NCBI RefSeq assembly: GCF_003248355.1
Contig: NZ_QKWY01000001.1
Span: forward strand, 1,632,001 to 1,696,000
Direction of reading: 5' to 3'
Length of the DNA stretch: 64,000 nt
Source of the DNA: Streptomyces sp. AC1-42W
GTDB lineage: Bacteria > Actinomycetota > Actinomycetes > Streptomycetales > Streptomycetaceae
Shown here: in pieces, positions 18,673-27,428 of the stretch
Numbering within the stretch: position 1 is the first letter of the stretch
Layout: the number at the start of each line of letters is the position of its first letter
Program-made: the position numbers and the translations under genes
The notes under the pieces: model-generated
The model's database searches: none
Told to the model about the DNA's origin: nothing
Seen by the model: only the letters and a program-made list of their open reading frames with translations

Positions 18673-19323
18673 ATGTCTGACAACAGCACGGCGAGCGGCA
18701 GGACCCCCGTCGACTTCTGGTTCGACCCGGTCTGCCCCTGGGCCTGGATGACCTCCCGCTGGATGCTGGAGGTGGAGAAGGTCCGCGACGTCGAGGTCCG
18801 CTGGCACGTCATGAGCCTGTCCGTGCTCAACGAGGACCGGATCGACGAGCTGCCGGAGGAGTACCGCGACATGCTGGAGAACAAGGCGTGGGGCCCGGTA
18901 CGGGTCGTCGTCGCCGCCCAGCAGAAGCACGGCGACGAGGTGGTCGGCCCGCTCTACACCGCGCTCGGCACCCGCATCCACAACCGGGGCGAGGGCGTCA
19001 CCCCCGAGGCCGTCGAGGCCGCGCTGAAGGACGTCGGCCTGCCCGTCGAACTGGCCGCGTACGCGGACTCCGACGCCTACGACACCGAACTGCGCGCCTC
19101 CCACCGGGAGGGCATCGAGAAGGTCGGCCAGGAGGTCGGCACCCCGGTCATCGCCGTACCCGGCCCGGACGGCGGACAGATCGCCTTCTTCGGCCCGGTC
19201 GTCACCCCCGCGCCCAAGGGCGAGGAGGCCGCGAAGCTCTGGGACGGCACCCTGATGGTCGCCTCCATCCCCGGCTTCTACGAGATCAAGCGCACCCGCA
19301 CCCAGGGCCCGGTCTTCGACTGA
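18673..19323 (+). CDS. DsbA-family thioredoxin-fold protein (mycothiol-dependent nitroreductase-like)
   Basis: A 216-residue cytoplasmic protein with a thioredoxin fold interrupted by a helical domain. It resembles the Rv2466c group of actinobacterial mycothiol-linked oxidoreductases. The active-site segment FDPVCPWAW has a single cysteine (CPWA) where Rv2466c has CPWC, so the resolving cysteine is missing and a monothiol mechanism with mycothiol is likely. The cis-proline region reads VGTPVIAVPG. The ATG at 18673 follows GAGGAGAGAG. It is transcribed divergently from the second pepN. The gene ends in a strong hairpin. Confidence 0.85.
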   Translation: MSDNSTASGRTPVDFWFDPVCPWAWMTSRWMLEVEKVRDVEVRWHVMSLSVLNEDRIDELPEEYRDMLENKAWGPVRVVVAAQQKHGDEVVGPLYTALGTRIHNRGEGVTPEAVEAALKDVGLPVELAAYADSDAYDTELRASHREGIEKVGQEVGTPVIAVPGPDGGQIAFFGPVVTPAPKGEEAAKLWDGTLMVASIPGFYEIKRTRTQGPVFD

Positions 19324-19335
19324 GCACACCCCCGT

Positions 19336-19370
19336 GCGCGGGCCCGGCCGTCCGGCGGCCGGGCCCGCGC
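19336..19370 (+). terminator. Terminator after the DsbA-like gene
   Basis: A perfect 15-base-pair GC stem (arms 19336-19350 and 19356-19370) with a five-base loop, 13 bases after the stop codon. Confidence 0.85.
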
Positions 19371-19446
19371 CGTCTGTGACGCCACCGTGACGCGATATGT
19401 GACCTGTTGCACAGCACCTCCCGGTGCGCTTTGATCTTCTGAACGG

Positions 19447-20364
19447 ATGCGCCCCGCCCCCGTCCTCGCCCTGTGTGCCGCCCTCGCGAGCACCGCGCTG
19501 CTCACCGGCTGCGGGAAGGAGACGGCCGCCAAAGCCGCGCCCGCCGCCACCTGCGCCTCCCTCGCCCCGGTCCCCGACCCGGCCGGCCGGACCTGGGACG
19601 ACGTCCGGGTCATCAGCGGCGAGTGCGGGCCCTCCGGCGCCCCCTCCACCGGGTACGAGGTCACCAACAACGACGACGAACCGCTCACCTACACCATCAC
19701 CTTCACCCTGGTGAACGGCTTCGGCGAGGCCATGGACAGCGTCACGCGCACCGTCGAGGCGGTGAAGCCCGGCCAGACCGTGCGCCGCCCCCTCGACACG
19801 GACGAGGGCCCCGGCTCCGCGCGCGGCCACCGGGCCCGGATCACCAAGGTCCGCGCCGTCCCGGCGAACGGGGCGCCCGGCGGGACGGACGCCTGCCCGC
19901 TCTCCGGGGTCCGCGTCACCAACGACGAGGGCAACGCCGCGATGGGCCTGCGCGTCGTCGGCATCCACCTGGTCAACTGCTCCACCGCCGACTACCGCCT
20001 GAACGGCTACCCCGCGCTGCGGCTCCTGGGCGAGGACCGCGAGCCGGTGACCGGTGTGGACATCCTGCGCGGCACCGACAAGATCTCCAGCGGCATCGGC
20101 GGCGACCCCTCGCCCCGCCCTGTCACACTGCGGCCCGGCGAGAGCGCCTACGCCAACCTCGCCTGGCGCAACACCACCACGGCCGGCGACCCGGTCGACG
20201 CCCCCTACGTCGAGGTCACCGCCAGGCCCGGCGCCGAACCGGTGACCGTCACCCCGGAACTGGACCTCGGGACCACCGGCCGGCTCGGCGTCGGCCCGTG
20301 GACGAAGACCCCGGAGGACCGGCAGCCGCGACCGGACCAGAGGCCGGGCGCCTCTCAGGAGTAG
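19447..20364 (+). CDS. DUF4232-type lipoprotein
   Basis: A 305-residue exported lipoprotein of unknown role. The signal peptide ends in the lipobox LLTGC (Cys22), so the protein should be lipid-anchored on the outer face of the membrane. The C-terminal half resembles DUF4232, an Ig-like beta domain common in actinobacterial lipoproteins ([13 protein letters not shown] near 154, [19 protein letters not shown] near 178, HCGP-type [15 protein letters not shown] near 233). The N-terminal half is a second beta domain. The ATG at 19447 has no clear RBS and may be near the transcript start. It overlaps the convergent reductase gene by 10 bases. Confidence 0.8.
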   Translation: MRPAPVLALCAALASTALLTGCGKETAAKAAPAATCASLAPVPDPAGRTWDDVRVISGECGPSGAPSTGYEVTNNDDEPLTYTITFTLVNGFGEAMDSVTRTVEAVKPGQTVRRPLDTDEGPGSARGHRARITKVRAVPANGAPGGTDACPLSGVRVTNDEGNAAMGLRVVGIHLVNCSTADYRLNGYPALRLLGEDREPVTGVDILRGTDKISSGIGGDPSPRPVTLRPGESAYANLAWRNTTTAGDPVDAPYVEVTARPGAEPVTVTPELDLGTTGRLGVGPWTKTPEDRQPRPDQRPGASQE

Positions 20365-21320
20365 AAGTCGCGCTGCCAGCGGTGCTTCGCCAGCACCGCC
20401 AACTGCTCGGCGGTCAGCGGTCGTCCGTCGCCGACGGCGGTGTTGCGCTCCACGTTGCGCACGCTGCGCATGCCCGGGATGACGGTCGAGACGGCCGGGT
20501 GGCTCAGGACGAACCGCAGCGCGTGCTCGGCGATCTCGTCCTGCCCGATGCCCAGGTCCGCGACGATCGCCGCGACGCGCCGCTCGACCTCGGCCGGGCG
20601 GTCGTCGCGGAAGTAGCGGTTGCGCCAGTCGCCCTCGGGGAACGTCGTGTCCGCGGTGATCCGGCCGGTCAGCCCGCCCTCGTCCAGCGCGACCCGCACG
20701 ACGACCCCGACGCCGTACTCCTGACAGGCCGGCAGCAGCGCGTCGGCGGGGGACTGGTCGAACACGTTGTAGATGACCTGCACGCTGTCCACCGCACCGC
20801 TGCGCACCAGTGCGAGGGCGCTGTCGGGCGCGTGGTCGTTGACGGAGACCCCGAACAGCCGGATCTTGCCCTCCCGCTTCAGCGCGGCGACCGTCTCCAG
20901 CCAGTCCCCGCGCCCCAGCCACTCGTCGTTCCAGACGTGGAACTGGAGCACGTCGAAGTGGTCGAGGCCGGAGGCGGCGAGGCTGGTCTCCAGACTGGCG
21001 CGGATGTGCTCGCCGGGGAACGCGTCCGCCGGGTCCGTGCCGTCGGCCGCCGGCCACACCCCGTTCTTCGGCGGCACCTTGGTCGCGACGAGCACCCCGT
21101 CACCGGCCCGCGCGCGCACGACCTCCCCGACGATGCGCTCGCTCTCGCCGTAGCCGCGCGCCGTGTCGATCAGGTTCACGCCGAGGTCGACGGCCCGGTT
21201 CAGGGCGCGCAGCGACTCGTCCCGACTCGCCCCCACCCAGCTCGACTCGCCGATGCCCCAGGCTCCGTAGCCGATCTCCGACACCGAAAGTCCGCTGCGT
21301 CCCAGCTCGCGGTAGCGCAC
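20355..21320 (-). CDS. Aldo/keto reductase
   Basis: An NAD(P)H-dependent oxidoreductase of about 321 residues. The catalytic tetrad can be placed: Asp and Tyr in [13 protein letters not shown], Lys in VLVATKVPP and His in LQFHVWN. The family ending [10 protein letters not shown] is present. The GTG at 21320 is preferred because GGAGG lies six bases upstream; the ATG two codons earlier would sit directly on that GGAGG. The gene lies 94 bases downstream of the MOSC gene on the same strand. Substrate is unknown. The C-terminus overlaps the lipoprotein gene by 10 bases on the opposite strand. Confidence 0.9.
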   Translation of the reverse strand: MRYRELGRSGLSVSEIGYGAWGIGESSWVGASRDESLRALNRAVDLGVNLIDTARGYGESERIVGEVVRARAGDGVLVATKVPPKNGVWPAADGTDPADAFPGEHIRASLETSLAASGLDHFDVLQFHVWNDEWLGRGDWLETVAALKREGKIRLFGVSVNDHAPDSALALVRSGAVDSVQVIYNVFDQSPADALLPACQEYGVGVVVRVALDEGGLTGRITADTTFPEGDWRNRYFRDDRPAEVERRVAAIVADLGIGQDEIAEHALRFVLSHPAVSTVIPGMRSVRNVERNTAVGDGRPLTAEQLAVLAKHRWQRDFYS

Positions 21321-21414
21321 AGTCATCCTCCACGTCGTCGTCCCGTTCACACGGGGAACATCGGCACGACGATAGGAGAGCGGGCCGCGCGCGGCAGCCG
21401 GTTTTACGGGGGGT

Positions 21415-22254
21415 TCAGCCGGCCACCGCGCTGTGCACGGAGACCGGGTCGCCGACCCGCACCACGCCCTCGCGGACCACCGCGTTCTTCGTGCCGAAGC
21501 TGAGCTTGTTGCCGTACTCGGGCTCCTTGCGGTACGTGGCCAGCGTGCGCACCGGCTCCGGGCCCGCGCGGAGGCCGGTGCGCTGGTCCACGAGCGGGAC
21601 GTTGCACCGCAGCGCCCGTACCGAGTAGGCGAGTTCGGCGGTGCCCACGGCCATCCCGGCCACCCGGTCCTCGAAGTGCGGTTCGCCGTCGCCGGCCAGC
21701 ACGATGTTGGGCCGGAAGCGGTTCATGGGGACGGGCGCGGCGTCGCCCCGCTCCGCGATGCGGGCGTTGAGCCCGGCCAGCGAGGCCGTCGAGGTGACCA
21801 GGACCGCGTGCGCGTCGGCGAAGTTGACCTTGCCGGGGGTCTCGCCCCAGCCGTCGCGGTCGAAGCCGGGGACCACCCGTACCAGCCGGGACGCGGCCCC
21901 GAGCGCCTCGGAGAACCACTCCGCCGCCGCGTCGCCCTGGTCCACGGCGGGCCCGAGGGCCCTGCCGAACATGCTGACCTCGCGGCGCGGCCCGTCCGGG
22001 TCGACCTCCAGGCGCAGTGTCCCGGGCCCCTCGGCGGACAGGGCGAGGGCCGCCCCCGAGTCCAGGACGCGGACGCCGATCGCGGCCATCGCGGGGTGGG
22101 TGCGCTGGCTGCGGAACGCGCCGTCGGCCGCGGCGACCACCATGAACGTCCGGTCGTGGGCGAGGCCGGTGACGGTGACGCGGGCGGATTCCACCGAGGT
22201 TCCGGCGCAGCCCTTGACCGGGTAGTGGACCAACTCGTGGACGGTGATAGTCAT
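21415..22254 (-). CDS. MOSC-domain protein with N-terminal beta barrel
   Basis: A 279-residue protein of the MOSC superfamily, which binds molybdenum cofactor or carries sulfur through a conserved cysteine. The MOSC N-terminal barrel (residues 1-120, [11 protein letters not shown]) is followed by the MOSC domain with the conserved cysteine in [11 protein letters not shown] and the closing segment VRVGDPV. The ATG at 22254 has GAGGAG six bases upstream (22261-22266). The IS200/IS605 element ends exactly at that RBS, so the native promoter has been displaced and the gene may now be read from transcripts that start in the element. Confidence 0.88.
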   Translation of the reverse strand: MTITVHELVHYPVKGCAGTSVESARVTVTGLAHDRTFMVVAAADGAFRSQRTHPAMAAIGVRVLDSGAALALSAEGPGTLRLEVDPDGPRREVSMFGRALGPAVDQGDAAAEWFSEALGAASRLVRVVPGFDRDGWGETPGKVNFADAHAVLVTSTASLAGLNARIAERGDAAPVPMNRFRPNIVLAGDGEPHFEDRVAGMAVGTAELAYSVRALRCNVPLVDQRTGLRAGPEPVRTLATYRKEPEYGNKLSFGTKNAVVREGVVRVGDPVSVHSAVAG

Positions 22255-22266
22255 GAAGTGCTCCTC

Positions 22267-22302
22267 GTGACTCCTCCCCCTCGTGAGCAAGGGGGCTTCT
22301 CG
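22267..22302 (-). ncRNA. Putative 3' end of the TnpB omegaRNA scaffold (transposon right end)
   Basis: Follows the tnpB stop directly. The minus strand forms an eight-base-pair hairpin CCCCCTTG / CGAGGGGG with loop CTCA, then GGAGGAGTCAC. By analogy with characterised TnpB systems, the bases just past it (GAGGAGCACTTCATGACT) would be the guide; these are the RBS and start codon of the MOSC gene. The 5' limit of the RNA, inside tnpB, is not visible. Confidence 0.6.
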
Positions 22303-23526
22303 CTATGCCTGGTTGGCGTCGCGGCGGACCAGCCCGGCCCGTAGAACGTTGAGTGCGCCCACCGTGTCGGCGTGCGCGTTGTGGCCGCACGTCTGGCAGT
22401 GGAACTTCTCCTGTGTGGGCCGGTTCTCCTTGGCGATGTGCCCGCATTCGGGGCACCGTCGTGAGGTGTCGCGGGGGTCCACGGCCATCACTTCCCGCCC
22501 GGCGCTCTCAGCCTTTGCGTTCAGGATCGCGAGGAACCCCCCCCACCCGGCATCAGCGATCGAGCGGTTCAGCCCGGCCTTGGACGAGGCCCCGTTGGGC
22601 AGGAAGCCGCCCGGCGTCCCGGGGTCGGGCTTCGGCGCGGGGGCCTTGCTCATGTTGCGGATCTTGAGGTCTTCGTGCGCGATGAAGTCGTGCTCACGGA
22701 CCAGGCCCAGCGCGGTCTTGTGCGCGTGGTCGAGGCGCCGACGACGCACCTTGCCGTGCAGGGCCGCGACCTTCTCCACGGCGCGCTGATGATTGCGGGT
22801 GCGGTCCTTGGCCTTGCGGCGTGGGAAGCGGCTGAGCGCCTGCTGTGCCGCTTCGAGCTTCTTGGCGGCCTTGCGGGCGTAGCGCGGGTTTGCGATGTGC
22901 CCACCGCTGGACATGGTGAGGAACGAGGCGATACCCAGGTCGATGCCGACCGCGCTGCCCGTCGTGGGAAGCGGTTCGGGCTGTTTCTGCTCGGCAGTGA
23001 GCACGACGAACCACTTGCGGCCCTCACGCTTGACCGACACGGTCTTGACCTTGCCGACCACCGCGCGGTGCTGGTTGACCTTGACGTGCCCGACACCCTG
23101 GAAGCGGACGCGGGTGACAGGATCGTGCGGGGTGGAGCCCCACCGGCAGCCGTCGCCGTCCTTGGGGAAGTCCACCGTGTCGAACCAGTTCACGCCCCGG
23201 AACCTGGGACAACCAGGCGTATCGCCGGACTTGATCCGGCGGAAGAACGCGGCGAACGCCTTGTCCAGACGACGAAGCGTCGCCTGCTGCGAGGAGAAGG
23301 ACCAGCGTCCCTGACGCTCCGGATCGAACACCCGGATCTCCCTGAGCTGCGCGGACTGCCGCCCGTACGTGACGCTCGTCCTCGAAACGTGCCGGTAGGC
23401 GTCACGGCGTTCCTGCAAGGCCCCGTTGTAGAGCGAGCAGTGATCACGCAGCATCTCGCCGAGCGCGACCGCCTGGCCCACGGTGGGCCGCATGAGGAAC
23501 TTATACGCACGGATCACCCAGCCCAC
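22303..23526 (-). CDS. tnpB: TnpB RNA-guided nuclease of the IS200/IS605 element
   Basis: A 407-residue protein. The N-terminal OrfB helix-turn-helix and wedge-like region is followed by a RuvC nuclease with its three acidic residues in GIDLGI (near 193), HEDLKIRN (near 288) and NAHADTVGALN (near 388). A zinc ribbon (CPECGH with CQTCGH) lies between the last two. All key residues are present, so the nuclease looks functional. TnpB cuts DNA guided by RNA from the element's right end and helps keep the transposon in place. It starts 41 bases from tnpA, divergently, so the two share a promoter region. Confidence 0.93.
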   Translation of the reverse strand: MGWVIRAYKFLMRPTVGQAVALGEMLRDHCSLYNGALQERRDAYRHVSRTSVTYGRQSAQLREIRVFDPERQGRWSFSSQQATLRRLDKAFAAFFRRIKSGDTPGCPRFRGVNWFDTVDFPKDGDGCRWGSTPHDPVTRVRFQGVGHVKVNQHRAVVGKVKTVSVKREGRKWFVVLTAEQKQPEPLPTTGSAVGIDLGIASFLTMSSGGHIANPRYARKAAKKLEAAQQALSRFPRRKAKDRTRNHQRAVEKVAALHGKVRRRRLDHAHKTALGLVREHDFIAHEDLKIRNMSKAPAPKPDPGTPGGFLPNGASSKAGLNRSIADAGWGGFLAILNAKAESAGREVMAVDPRDTSRRCPECGHIAKENRPTQEKFHCQTCGHNAHADTVGALNVLRAGLVRRDANQA

Positions 23527-23567
23527 TCCCTTCGGTCAAGCCAGCTCGATCACCATACAGTTGGCGT

Positions 23568-23996
23568 ATGTCACCACGCTGGGAACCAAACCCCGACATC
23601 CGCACCGGACGTCACGTAATCTATAGCCTCCACGCACACTTGGTGTTTGTTACGAAATACCGGCGTGATGTGTTCGATGACCACATGCTCAAGCGGTGTG
23701 AAGAGATCATGCGGGAGGTATGCGGCAGCTTCGGGGCCGAGCTGCGCGAGTTCAACGGCGAAGCCGACCATGTCCACCTGCTGGTGCACTACCCGCCGAA
23801 GGTTGCCCTGTCGAAGCTGATCAACTCACTCAAGGGCGTCAGCTCCCGGTATCTGCGGGCGGAGTACGCCGACCGGATCAACCGGACCGGCATCGGCTCG
23901 GTGTTCTGGTCCCGCTCCTACTTCGCCGGGTCCTGCGGCGGTGCACCGCTGGCCGTGATCCGCCAGTACATCGACGGACAGAAGCGACCCGTCTGA
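23568..23996 (+). CDS. tnpA: IS200-type transposase TnpA (Y1 HUH)
   Basis: A 142-residue single-strand DNA transposase. The HUH motif reads HVHLLVHY (near 65) and the catalytic tyrosine is in IRQYIDGQ (near 132). Length and motifs are those of an intact enzyme that excises and inserts the element as a single-stranded circle. Codon use is less GC-biased than in neighbouring genes at the 5' end (for example TTTGTTACGAAATACCGG), consistent with a mobile origin. Confidence 0.93.
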   Translation: MSPRWEPNPDIRTGRHVIYSLHAHLVFVTKYRRDVFDDHMLKRCEEIMREVCGSFGAELREFNGEADHVHLLVHYPPKVALSKLINSLKGVSSRYLRAEYADRINRTGIGSVFWSRSYFAGSCGGAPLAVIRQYIDGQKRPV

Positions 23997-24237
23997 CCCT
24001 CACTCCAGGGACGCAGGGAACCCCGGCGCCGCGCGCCTCCGATCCGAGGACGCGTTTCCCTTCCCGGCCGAAACCAGGGATACCTACGCAAGATCAGGGA
24101 TGGCGGGCATCATGGCAGCCGCCGGGGCAACAAGGAGGGCCCCCGTCCGTCACGTCCGGGCGGGGGCCTCCTCTTCAACCGCCTGCCTGGTGAAGGGTGA
24201 GAAGACGATCACGAGGCAGGACGTTCGGGGTGCCCGG
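23997..24237. other. Transposon left-end region and sodF downstream region
   Basis: Contains the presumed left end of the insertion sequence (somewhere between 23997 and about 24090) and then the terminator of the superoxide dismutase gene (24133-24172). No coding sequence was recognised. The original upstream region of the MOSC gene, from before the insertion, should lie between the left end and the terminator. Confidence 0.45.
24133..24172 (-). terminator. Terminator after superoxide dismutase
   Basis: A stem of about 16 base pairs with one bulged G (arms 24133-24149 and 24157-24172) and a seven-base loop, beyond the sod stop on the minus strand. Confidence 0.75.
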
Positions 24238-24879
24238 TCAGGGGGCGAGCAGCAGGACGTCCGCGCGCTCCTTGGCGGCGGCGTAGCGCCTGGCCACGTC
24301 CTGCCAGTTGACGACGGCCCACATCGCCTCGATGAAGTCGACCTTCTGGTTCTTGTACTGGAGGTAGAAGGCGTGCTCCCAGGCGTCGAAGACCAGGATC
24401 GGCGTGGAGCCCTGGCCGACGTTGCCCTGGTGGTCGTAGACCTGCTCGACGATCAGCTTGCCGCTGACCGGCTCGTAGGCGAGGACGCCCCAGCCGGAGC
24501 CCTGGGTGGTGGCCGCCGCCTTCGTCAGCTGGGACTTGAAACCGGCGAAGGAGCCGAAGGACTCGGTGATCGCGTCCGCGAGGTCGCCGACGCCGTCCGC
24601 CGCGAGGGGCTCGCCGCCGCCGTCACCGGTCATGTTGTGCCAGTAGATGGAGTGCAGGATGTGGCCGGACAGGTGGAAGGCGAGGTTCTTCTGGAGGCCG
24701 TTGATCGCTCCCCACGCCTCCTTGTCGCGCGCCTCCTCCAGCTGCTCCAGGGTGTCGTTGGCGCCCTTCACATAGGCGGCGTGGTGCTTGTCGTGGTGCA
24801 GCTCGATGATCTGCGGATTGATGACCGGTTCGAGCGCGGCGTAGTCGTACGGGAGTTCCGGGAGCGTGTACGTGGCCAT
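24238..24879 (-). CDS. sodF: Superoxide dismutase, Fe/Mn family
   Basis: Converts superoxide to oxygen and hydrogen peroxide in the cytoplasm. The 213-residue protein has the four metal ligands in HHDKHH (near 27), [10 protein letters not shown] (near 76) and [12 protein letters not shown] (near 160). The ATG at 24879 gives the family's usual start ([17 protein letters not shown]), with GGAGGG upstream; an ATG 15 codons earlier is not used by relatives. A Nur operator at 24915-24931 overlaps the promoter. Known biology of Streptomyces coelicolor is that nickel-bound Nur represses the iron enzyme when the nickel enzyme is available. The gene is separated from bioY by 370 bases. Confidence 0.95.
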   Translation of the reverse strand: MATYTLPELPYDYAALEPVINPQIIELHHDKHHAAYVKGANDTLEQLEEARDKEAWGAINGLQKNLAFHLSGHILHSIYWHNMTGDGGGEPLAADGVGDLADAITESFGSFAGFKSQLTKAAATTQGSGWGVLAYEPVSGKLIVEQVYDHQGNVGQGSTPILVFDAWEHAFYLQYKNQKVDFIEAMWAVVNWQDVARRYAAAKERADVLLLAP

Positions 24880-25249
24880 TGGTTTCGAACCCTCCAACTG
24901 CTGACAAGTTGTTATTGCAATCACTATGCAAGAGCAGGCTAACAGCAGAAGTGCCGAACTCCGGGTCGGTCCTTGGGCTTAGGCCCCCGTACCGGCGTGT
25001 CGCGCTTTTGGAGGGAGTGCACAGTCACGGGCCCGTGCCCCTCCCCGCGCCGGAGCGGCGGAATCCATCCCCACCTTCGTGACCAGCGTCACCCCCCGCG
25101 GTGATTGCGCCGCACTTCTTGTGCGAATTCCACCAACGGCCCAACCGCCGCTTTGTGGGCCGCCGATGGTGATCGAGCACGGCTCAGTCGGCTAACGTCA
25201 CGATCAGTCCGTCCCCAGCCGTCCCACCCTCACCCCGCGGAGTCCCCCG
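24880..25249. other. 370-base divergent intergenic region between sodF and bioY
   Basis: Contains the sodF RBS, promoter and Nur box (24890-24950), then about 240 bases without an open reading frame, then a weak candidate bioY promoter: TAACGT at 25193-25198. A symmetrical GGGCCC-centred stretch (about 25026-25037) is short. I see no riboswitch. Confidence 0.5.
24915..24931 (-). promoter_or_regulatory. Nur operator of the superoxide dismutase gene
   Basis: The sequence TTGCAATCACTATGCAA is TTGCAA, five bases, then ATGCAA, which matches the Nur box (TTGCAA-N5-TTGCAA) at 11 of 12 defined positions. It lies 36 to 52 bases before the sodF ATG. Repression by nickel-loaded Nur is the expected function. 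Confidence 0.85.
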
Positions 25250-25843
25250 ATGAGCACTGCTGCCGCCCCCGCCCGCACCGGAGCGGTCCTCGCCGATCTG
25301 CTCCCCGCCGCCCGGCACCGCTACGCCGTGGACGCCGCGCTGGTGCTCGGCGGCGCCGCGCTCACCGGCATAGCCGCCCAGATCGCCGTGCCCGTCCCCG
25401 GCTCCCCGGTCCCGGTCACCGGCCAGACCTTCGCGGCCCTCCTCGTCGGCACCGCGCTCGGCGCCCGCCGGGGCTTCCTCTCCCTCGCCGTGTACACGCT
25501 CGTCGGCATGGCGGGCATGCCGTGGTTCTCGGCCGGCAGCTCCGGTGCCGGCGGCGCCTCCTTCGGCTACGTCCTCGGCATGCTCCTGGCCGCCACCGTC
25601 GTCGGCGGCCTCGCCCGGCGCGGCGGCGACCGCTCGGTCCTGCGCACCGCCGGGACGATGGTCCTCGGCTCCGCGATCATCTACGCGGTCGGCGTGCCCT
25701 ACCTCGCCCTGGCCACCGGCATGTCGGCGAGCGCGGCGATCGCCGCGGGCCTGACGCCGTTCCTGCTCGGCGACGCGCTGAAGGCCGCCCTCGCCATGGG
25801 CGCGCTGCCGGCCGCCTGGAAGCTCCTGGGCAGCCGCGGCTGA
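25250..25843 (+). CDS. bioY: BioY biotin transporter (ECF S-component)
   Basis: A 197-residue membrane protein with six predicted helices and the BioY signature PVPGSPVPVTGQTFAALL (near 45-62). It binds biotin and, in energy-coupling-factor transporters, works with an ATPase pair and BioN. No bioM or bioN is adjacent, so it uses a shared energizing module or acts alone. The ATG at 25250 follows a GGAG located about 10 bases upstream. It ends at a hairpin. Confidence 0.93.
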   Translation: MSTAAAPARTGAVLADLLPAARHRYAVDAALVLGGAALTGIAAQIAVPVPGSPVPVTGQTFAALLVGTALGARRGFLSLAVYTLVGMAGMPWFSAGSSGAGGASFGYVLGMLLAATVVGGLARRGGDRSVLRTAGTMVLGSAIIYAVGVPYLALATGMSASAAIAAGLTPFLLGDALKAALAMGALPAAWKLLGSRG

Positions 25844-25860
25844 CCCGTACCGACTCACCG

Positions 25861-25890
25861 AGAGGCCCGCCGGACCCCCGGCGGGCCTCT
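25861..25890 (+). terminator. Terminator after bioY
   Basis: A perfect 13-base-pair stem (AGAGGCCCGCCGG with its complement at 25878-25890), four-base loop, followed by TCG. Confidence 0.85.
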
Positions 25891-25966
25891 TCGCGTCCCT
25901 GCCCGCCTTCGGGCACGCCGCCCCCCGTCGTCGGCGGCCCCGCGCCGCACGTGCCACACTCCTCCC

Positions 25967-26455
25967 ATGCGCGTGTACCTCGGATCGGACCATGCCGGTT
26001 ACGAACTCAAGAACCACCTCGTCGAGTGGCTCACGGCTCAGGGCCACGAAGCCGTCGACTGCGGCCCCCACGTCTACGACGCCCAGGACGACTACCCGCC
26101 GTTCTGCCTCCGGGCCGCCGAGAAGACGGCCGCCGACCCGGACAGCCTCGGCATCGTGATCGGCGGCTCCGGCAACGGCGAGCAGATCGCGGCCAACAAG
26201 GTCAAGGGCGTCCGCGCCGCGCTCGCCTGGAGCGAGCAGACCGCCGCCCTCGGCCGCGAGCACAACGACGCCAACGTGATCTCCATCGGCGGCCGGATGC
26301 ACACCGTCGAGGAGTCCACCAAGTTCGTCGAGATCTTCCTCGCCACCCCGTACTCCGGCGAGGAGCGGCACACCCGCCGCATCGACATGCTCACCGCCTA
26401 CGAGAACACCGGCGAACTCCCCCCGATCCCCGCCCACCACCCCCAGCAGGGCTGA
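25967..26455 (+). CDS. rpiB: Ribose-5-phosphate isomerase B
   Basis: Interconverts ribose 5-phosphate and ribulose 5-phosphate in the pentose phosphate pathway. The 162-residue protein has the LacAB/RpiB start YLGSDHAGYELK and the actinobacterial active-site form GGSGNGEQIAANK (near 66-78). The cysteine of the Escherichia coli enzyme is absent, and the Glu in NGEQ is thought to act as base, as in Mycobacterium tuberculosis. The RRID motif binds phosphate. It is 76 bases before the nei-type gene and may be co-transcribed with it. Confidence 0.95.
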   Translation: MRVYLGSDHAGYELKNHLVEWLTAQGHEAVDCGPHVYDAQDDYPPFCLRAAEKTAADPDSLGIVIGGSGNGEQIAANKVKGVRAALAWSEQTAALGREHNDANVISIGGRMHTVEESTKFVEIFLATPYSGEERHTRRIDMLTAYENTGELPPIPAHHPQQG

Positions 26456-26531
26456 CCGACTTCCTGTGCCGCCGGTCCGCCCGGCGGCACAGCCATGTCC
26501 GGACCCCGCACCAGCCAGGAGACCCGCCACC

Positions 26532-27341
26532 GTGCCCGAGGGACACACGATTCACCGCCTCGCCGCGGACCACCGCGAGCGCTTCGCCGGCCGGCCGGTC
26601 CGGGCGAGCAGCCCGCAGGGCAAGTTCACGGACAGCGCCGCCCTGCTCGACGGACAGGTCCTCGACACCGCCGACGCCCACGGCAAGCACCTCTTCCTCG
26701 GCTTCGGGGACACCGGCTGGGTCCACATCCACCTCGGCCTGTTCGGCAAACTGGGCTTCGGTACGGTGCCGGCCCCGCCGCCCACCGACACCGTCCGGCT
26801 GCGCCTGCTCAACGACGCGCACCACGCCGACCTGCGCGGCCCCACCACCTGCGCCCTGATCACCGACGCCGAGAAGGCCGCGATACACGACCGGCTCGGC
26901 CCCGACCCGCTGCGCGACGGCGAGGACGGCGAACGGGCCTGGCAGCGGATCTCCCGCAGCCGGATCACCGTCGCCGCCCTGCTGATGGACCAGAAGGTCA
27001 TCGCGGGCGTCGGCAACGTCTACCGCGCCGAAGTGCTCTTCCGGCACGGCATCGACCCCTACCGCGCGGGCCGGGACCTCACCCGCCGCGAGTGGGACGA
27101 GATCTGGGCGGACCTGTGCGCACTGATGCGCGAGGGCGTACGCCACAACCGCATCGACACCGTCCGCCCCGAGCACCTGCCCGAGGCCATGGGCCGCCCG
27201 CCGCGCGTCGACGACCACGGCGGCGAGGTGTACGTCTACCGGCGCGCCCGCCAGGCCTGCCACATCTGCGGCACCGAGATCCGTACCGCCGACCTCGCCG
27301 CCCGCAACCTCTTCTGGTGCCCCGGCTGCCAGACCGCGTGA
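26532..27341 (+). CDS. nei: Fpg/Nei-family DNA glycosylase (endonuclease VIII-like)
   Basis: Excises oxidised bases and nicks the abasic site. After removal of the initiator residue the protein begins PEGHTIHRLA, the catalytic Pro-Glu of the family. The 269 residues include the helix-two-turn-helix DNA-binding region (DQKVIAGVGNVYRAEVLFRHGI near 155) and a C-terminal zinc finger CHIC...CPGC (about 245-267). The GTG at 26532 is fixed by the need for Pro and Glu directly after the start; AGGAG is about ten bases upstream. It ends at a hairpin with a T-run. Confidence 0.93.
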   Translation: MPEGHTIHRLAADHRERFAGRPVRASSPQGKFTDSAALLDGQVLDTADAHGKHLFLGFGDTGWVHIHLGLFGKLGFGTVPAPPPTDTVRLRLLNDAHHADLRGPTTCALITDAEKAAIHDRLGPDPLRDGEDGERAWQRISRSRITVAALLMDQKVIAGVGNVYRAEVLFRHGIDPYRAGRDLTRREWDEIWADLCALMREGVRHNRIDTVRPEHLPEAMGRPPRVDDHGGEVYVYRRARQACHICGTEIRTADLAARNLFWCPGCQTA

Positions 27342-27355
27342 CACCTCTCGCCCAC

Positions 27356-27384
27356 CCGCCGGTACGACACCCGGCGGGCCGTTT
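27356..27384 (+). terminator. Terminator after the nei-type gene
   Basis: Eight-base-pair stem CCCGCCGG / CCGGCGGG with an eight-base loop, followed by CCGTTTT, one of the few hairpins here with a clear T-run. Confidence 0.8.
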
Positions 27385-27428
27385 TCGAACGCATTGTCAT
27401 GGGGTCCCCCTGCACCGGAGGCCGCCGG

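Larger units (their letters stand above)
22267..24060 (-). mobile_element. IS200/IS605-family insertion sequence (left boundary approximate)
   Basis: An apparently intact element with divergent tnpA (Y1 HUH transposase) and tnpB (RuvC-type RNA-guided nuclease). The right end is well defined by a hairpin ending GTCAC at 22267, immediately beside the RBS of the MOSC gene. The left end must lie beyond the tnpA stop at 23996; I cannot place it exactly because such elements make no target duplication. The tnpB strand is minus. Insertion has put the element between the MOSC gene and the 3' end of the superoxide dismutase gene. Confidence 0.85.

Noticed and set aside
15919..21057. 1712-codon minus-strand frame running through pepN and upstream genes
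   Set aside because: Only the part from the GTG at 18540 is homologous to aminopeptidases; the rest is antisense to the DsbA-like and lipoprotein genes.
22270..22300. CRISPR-like hairpin near the tnpB stop
   Set aside because: It is a single hairpin forming the transposon right end, without spaced repeats. No CRISPR array was found anywhere in the window.
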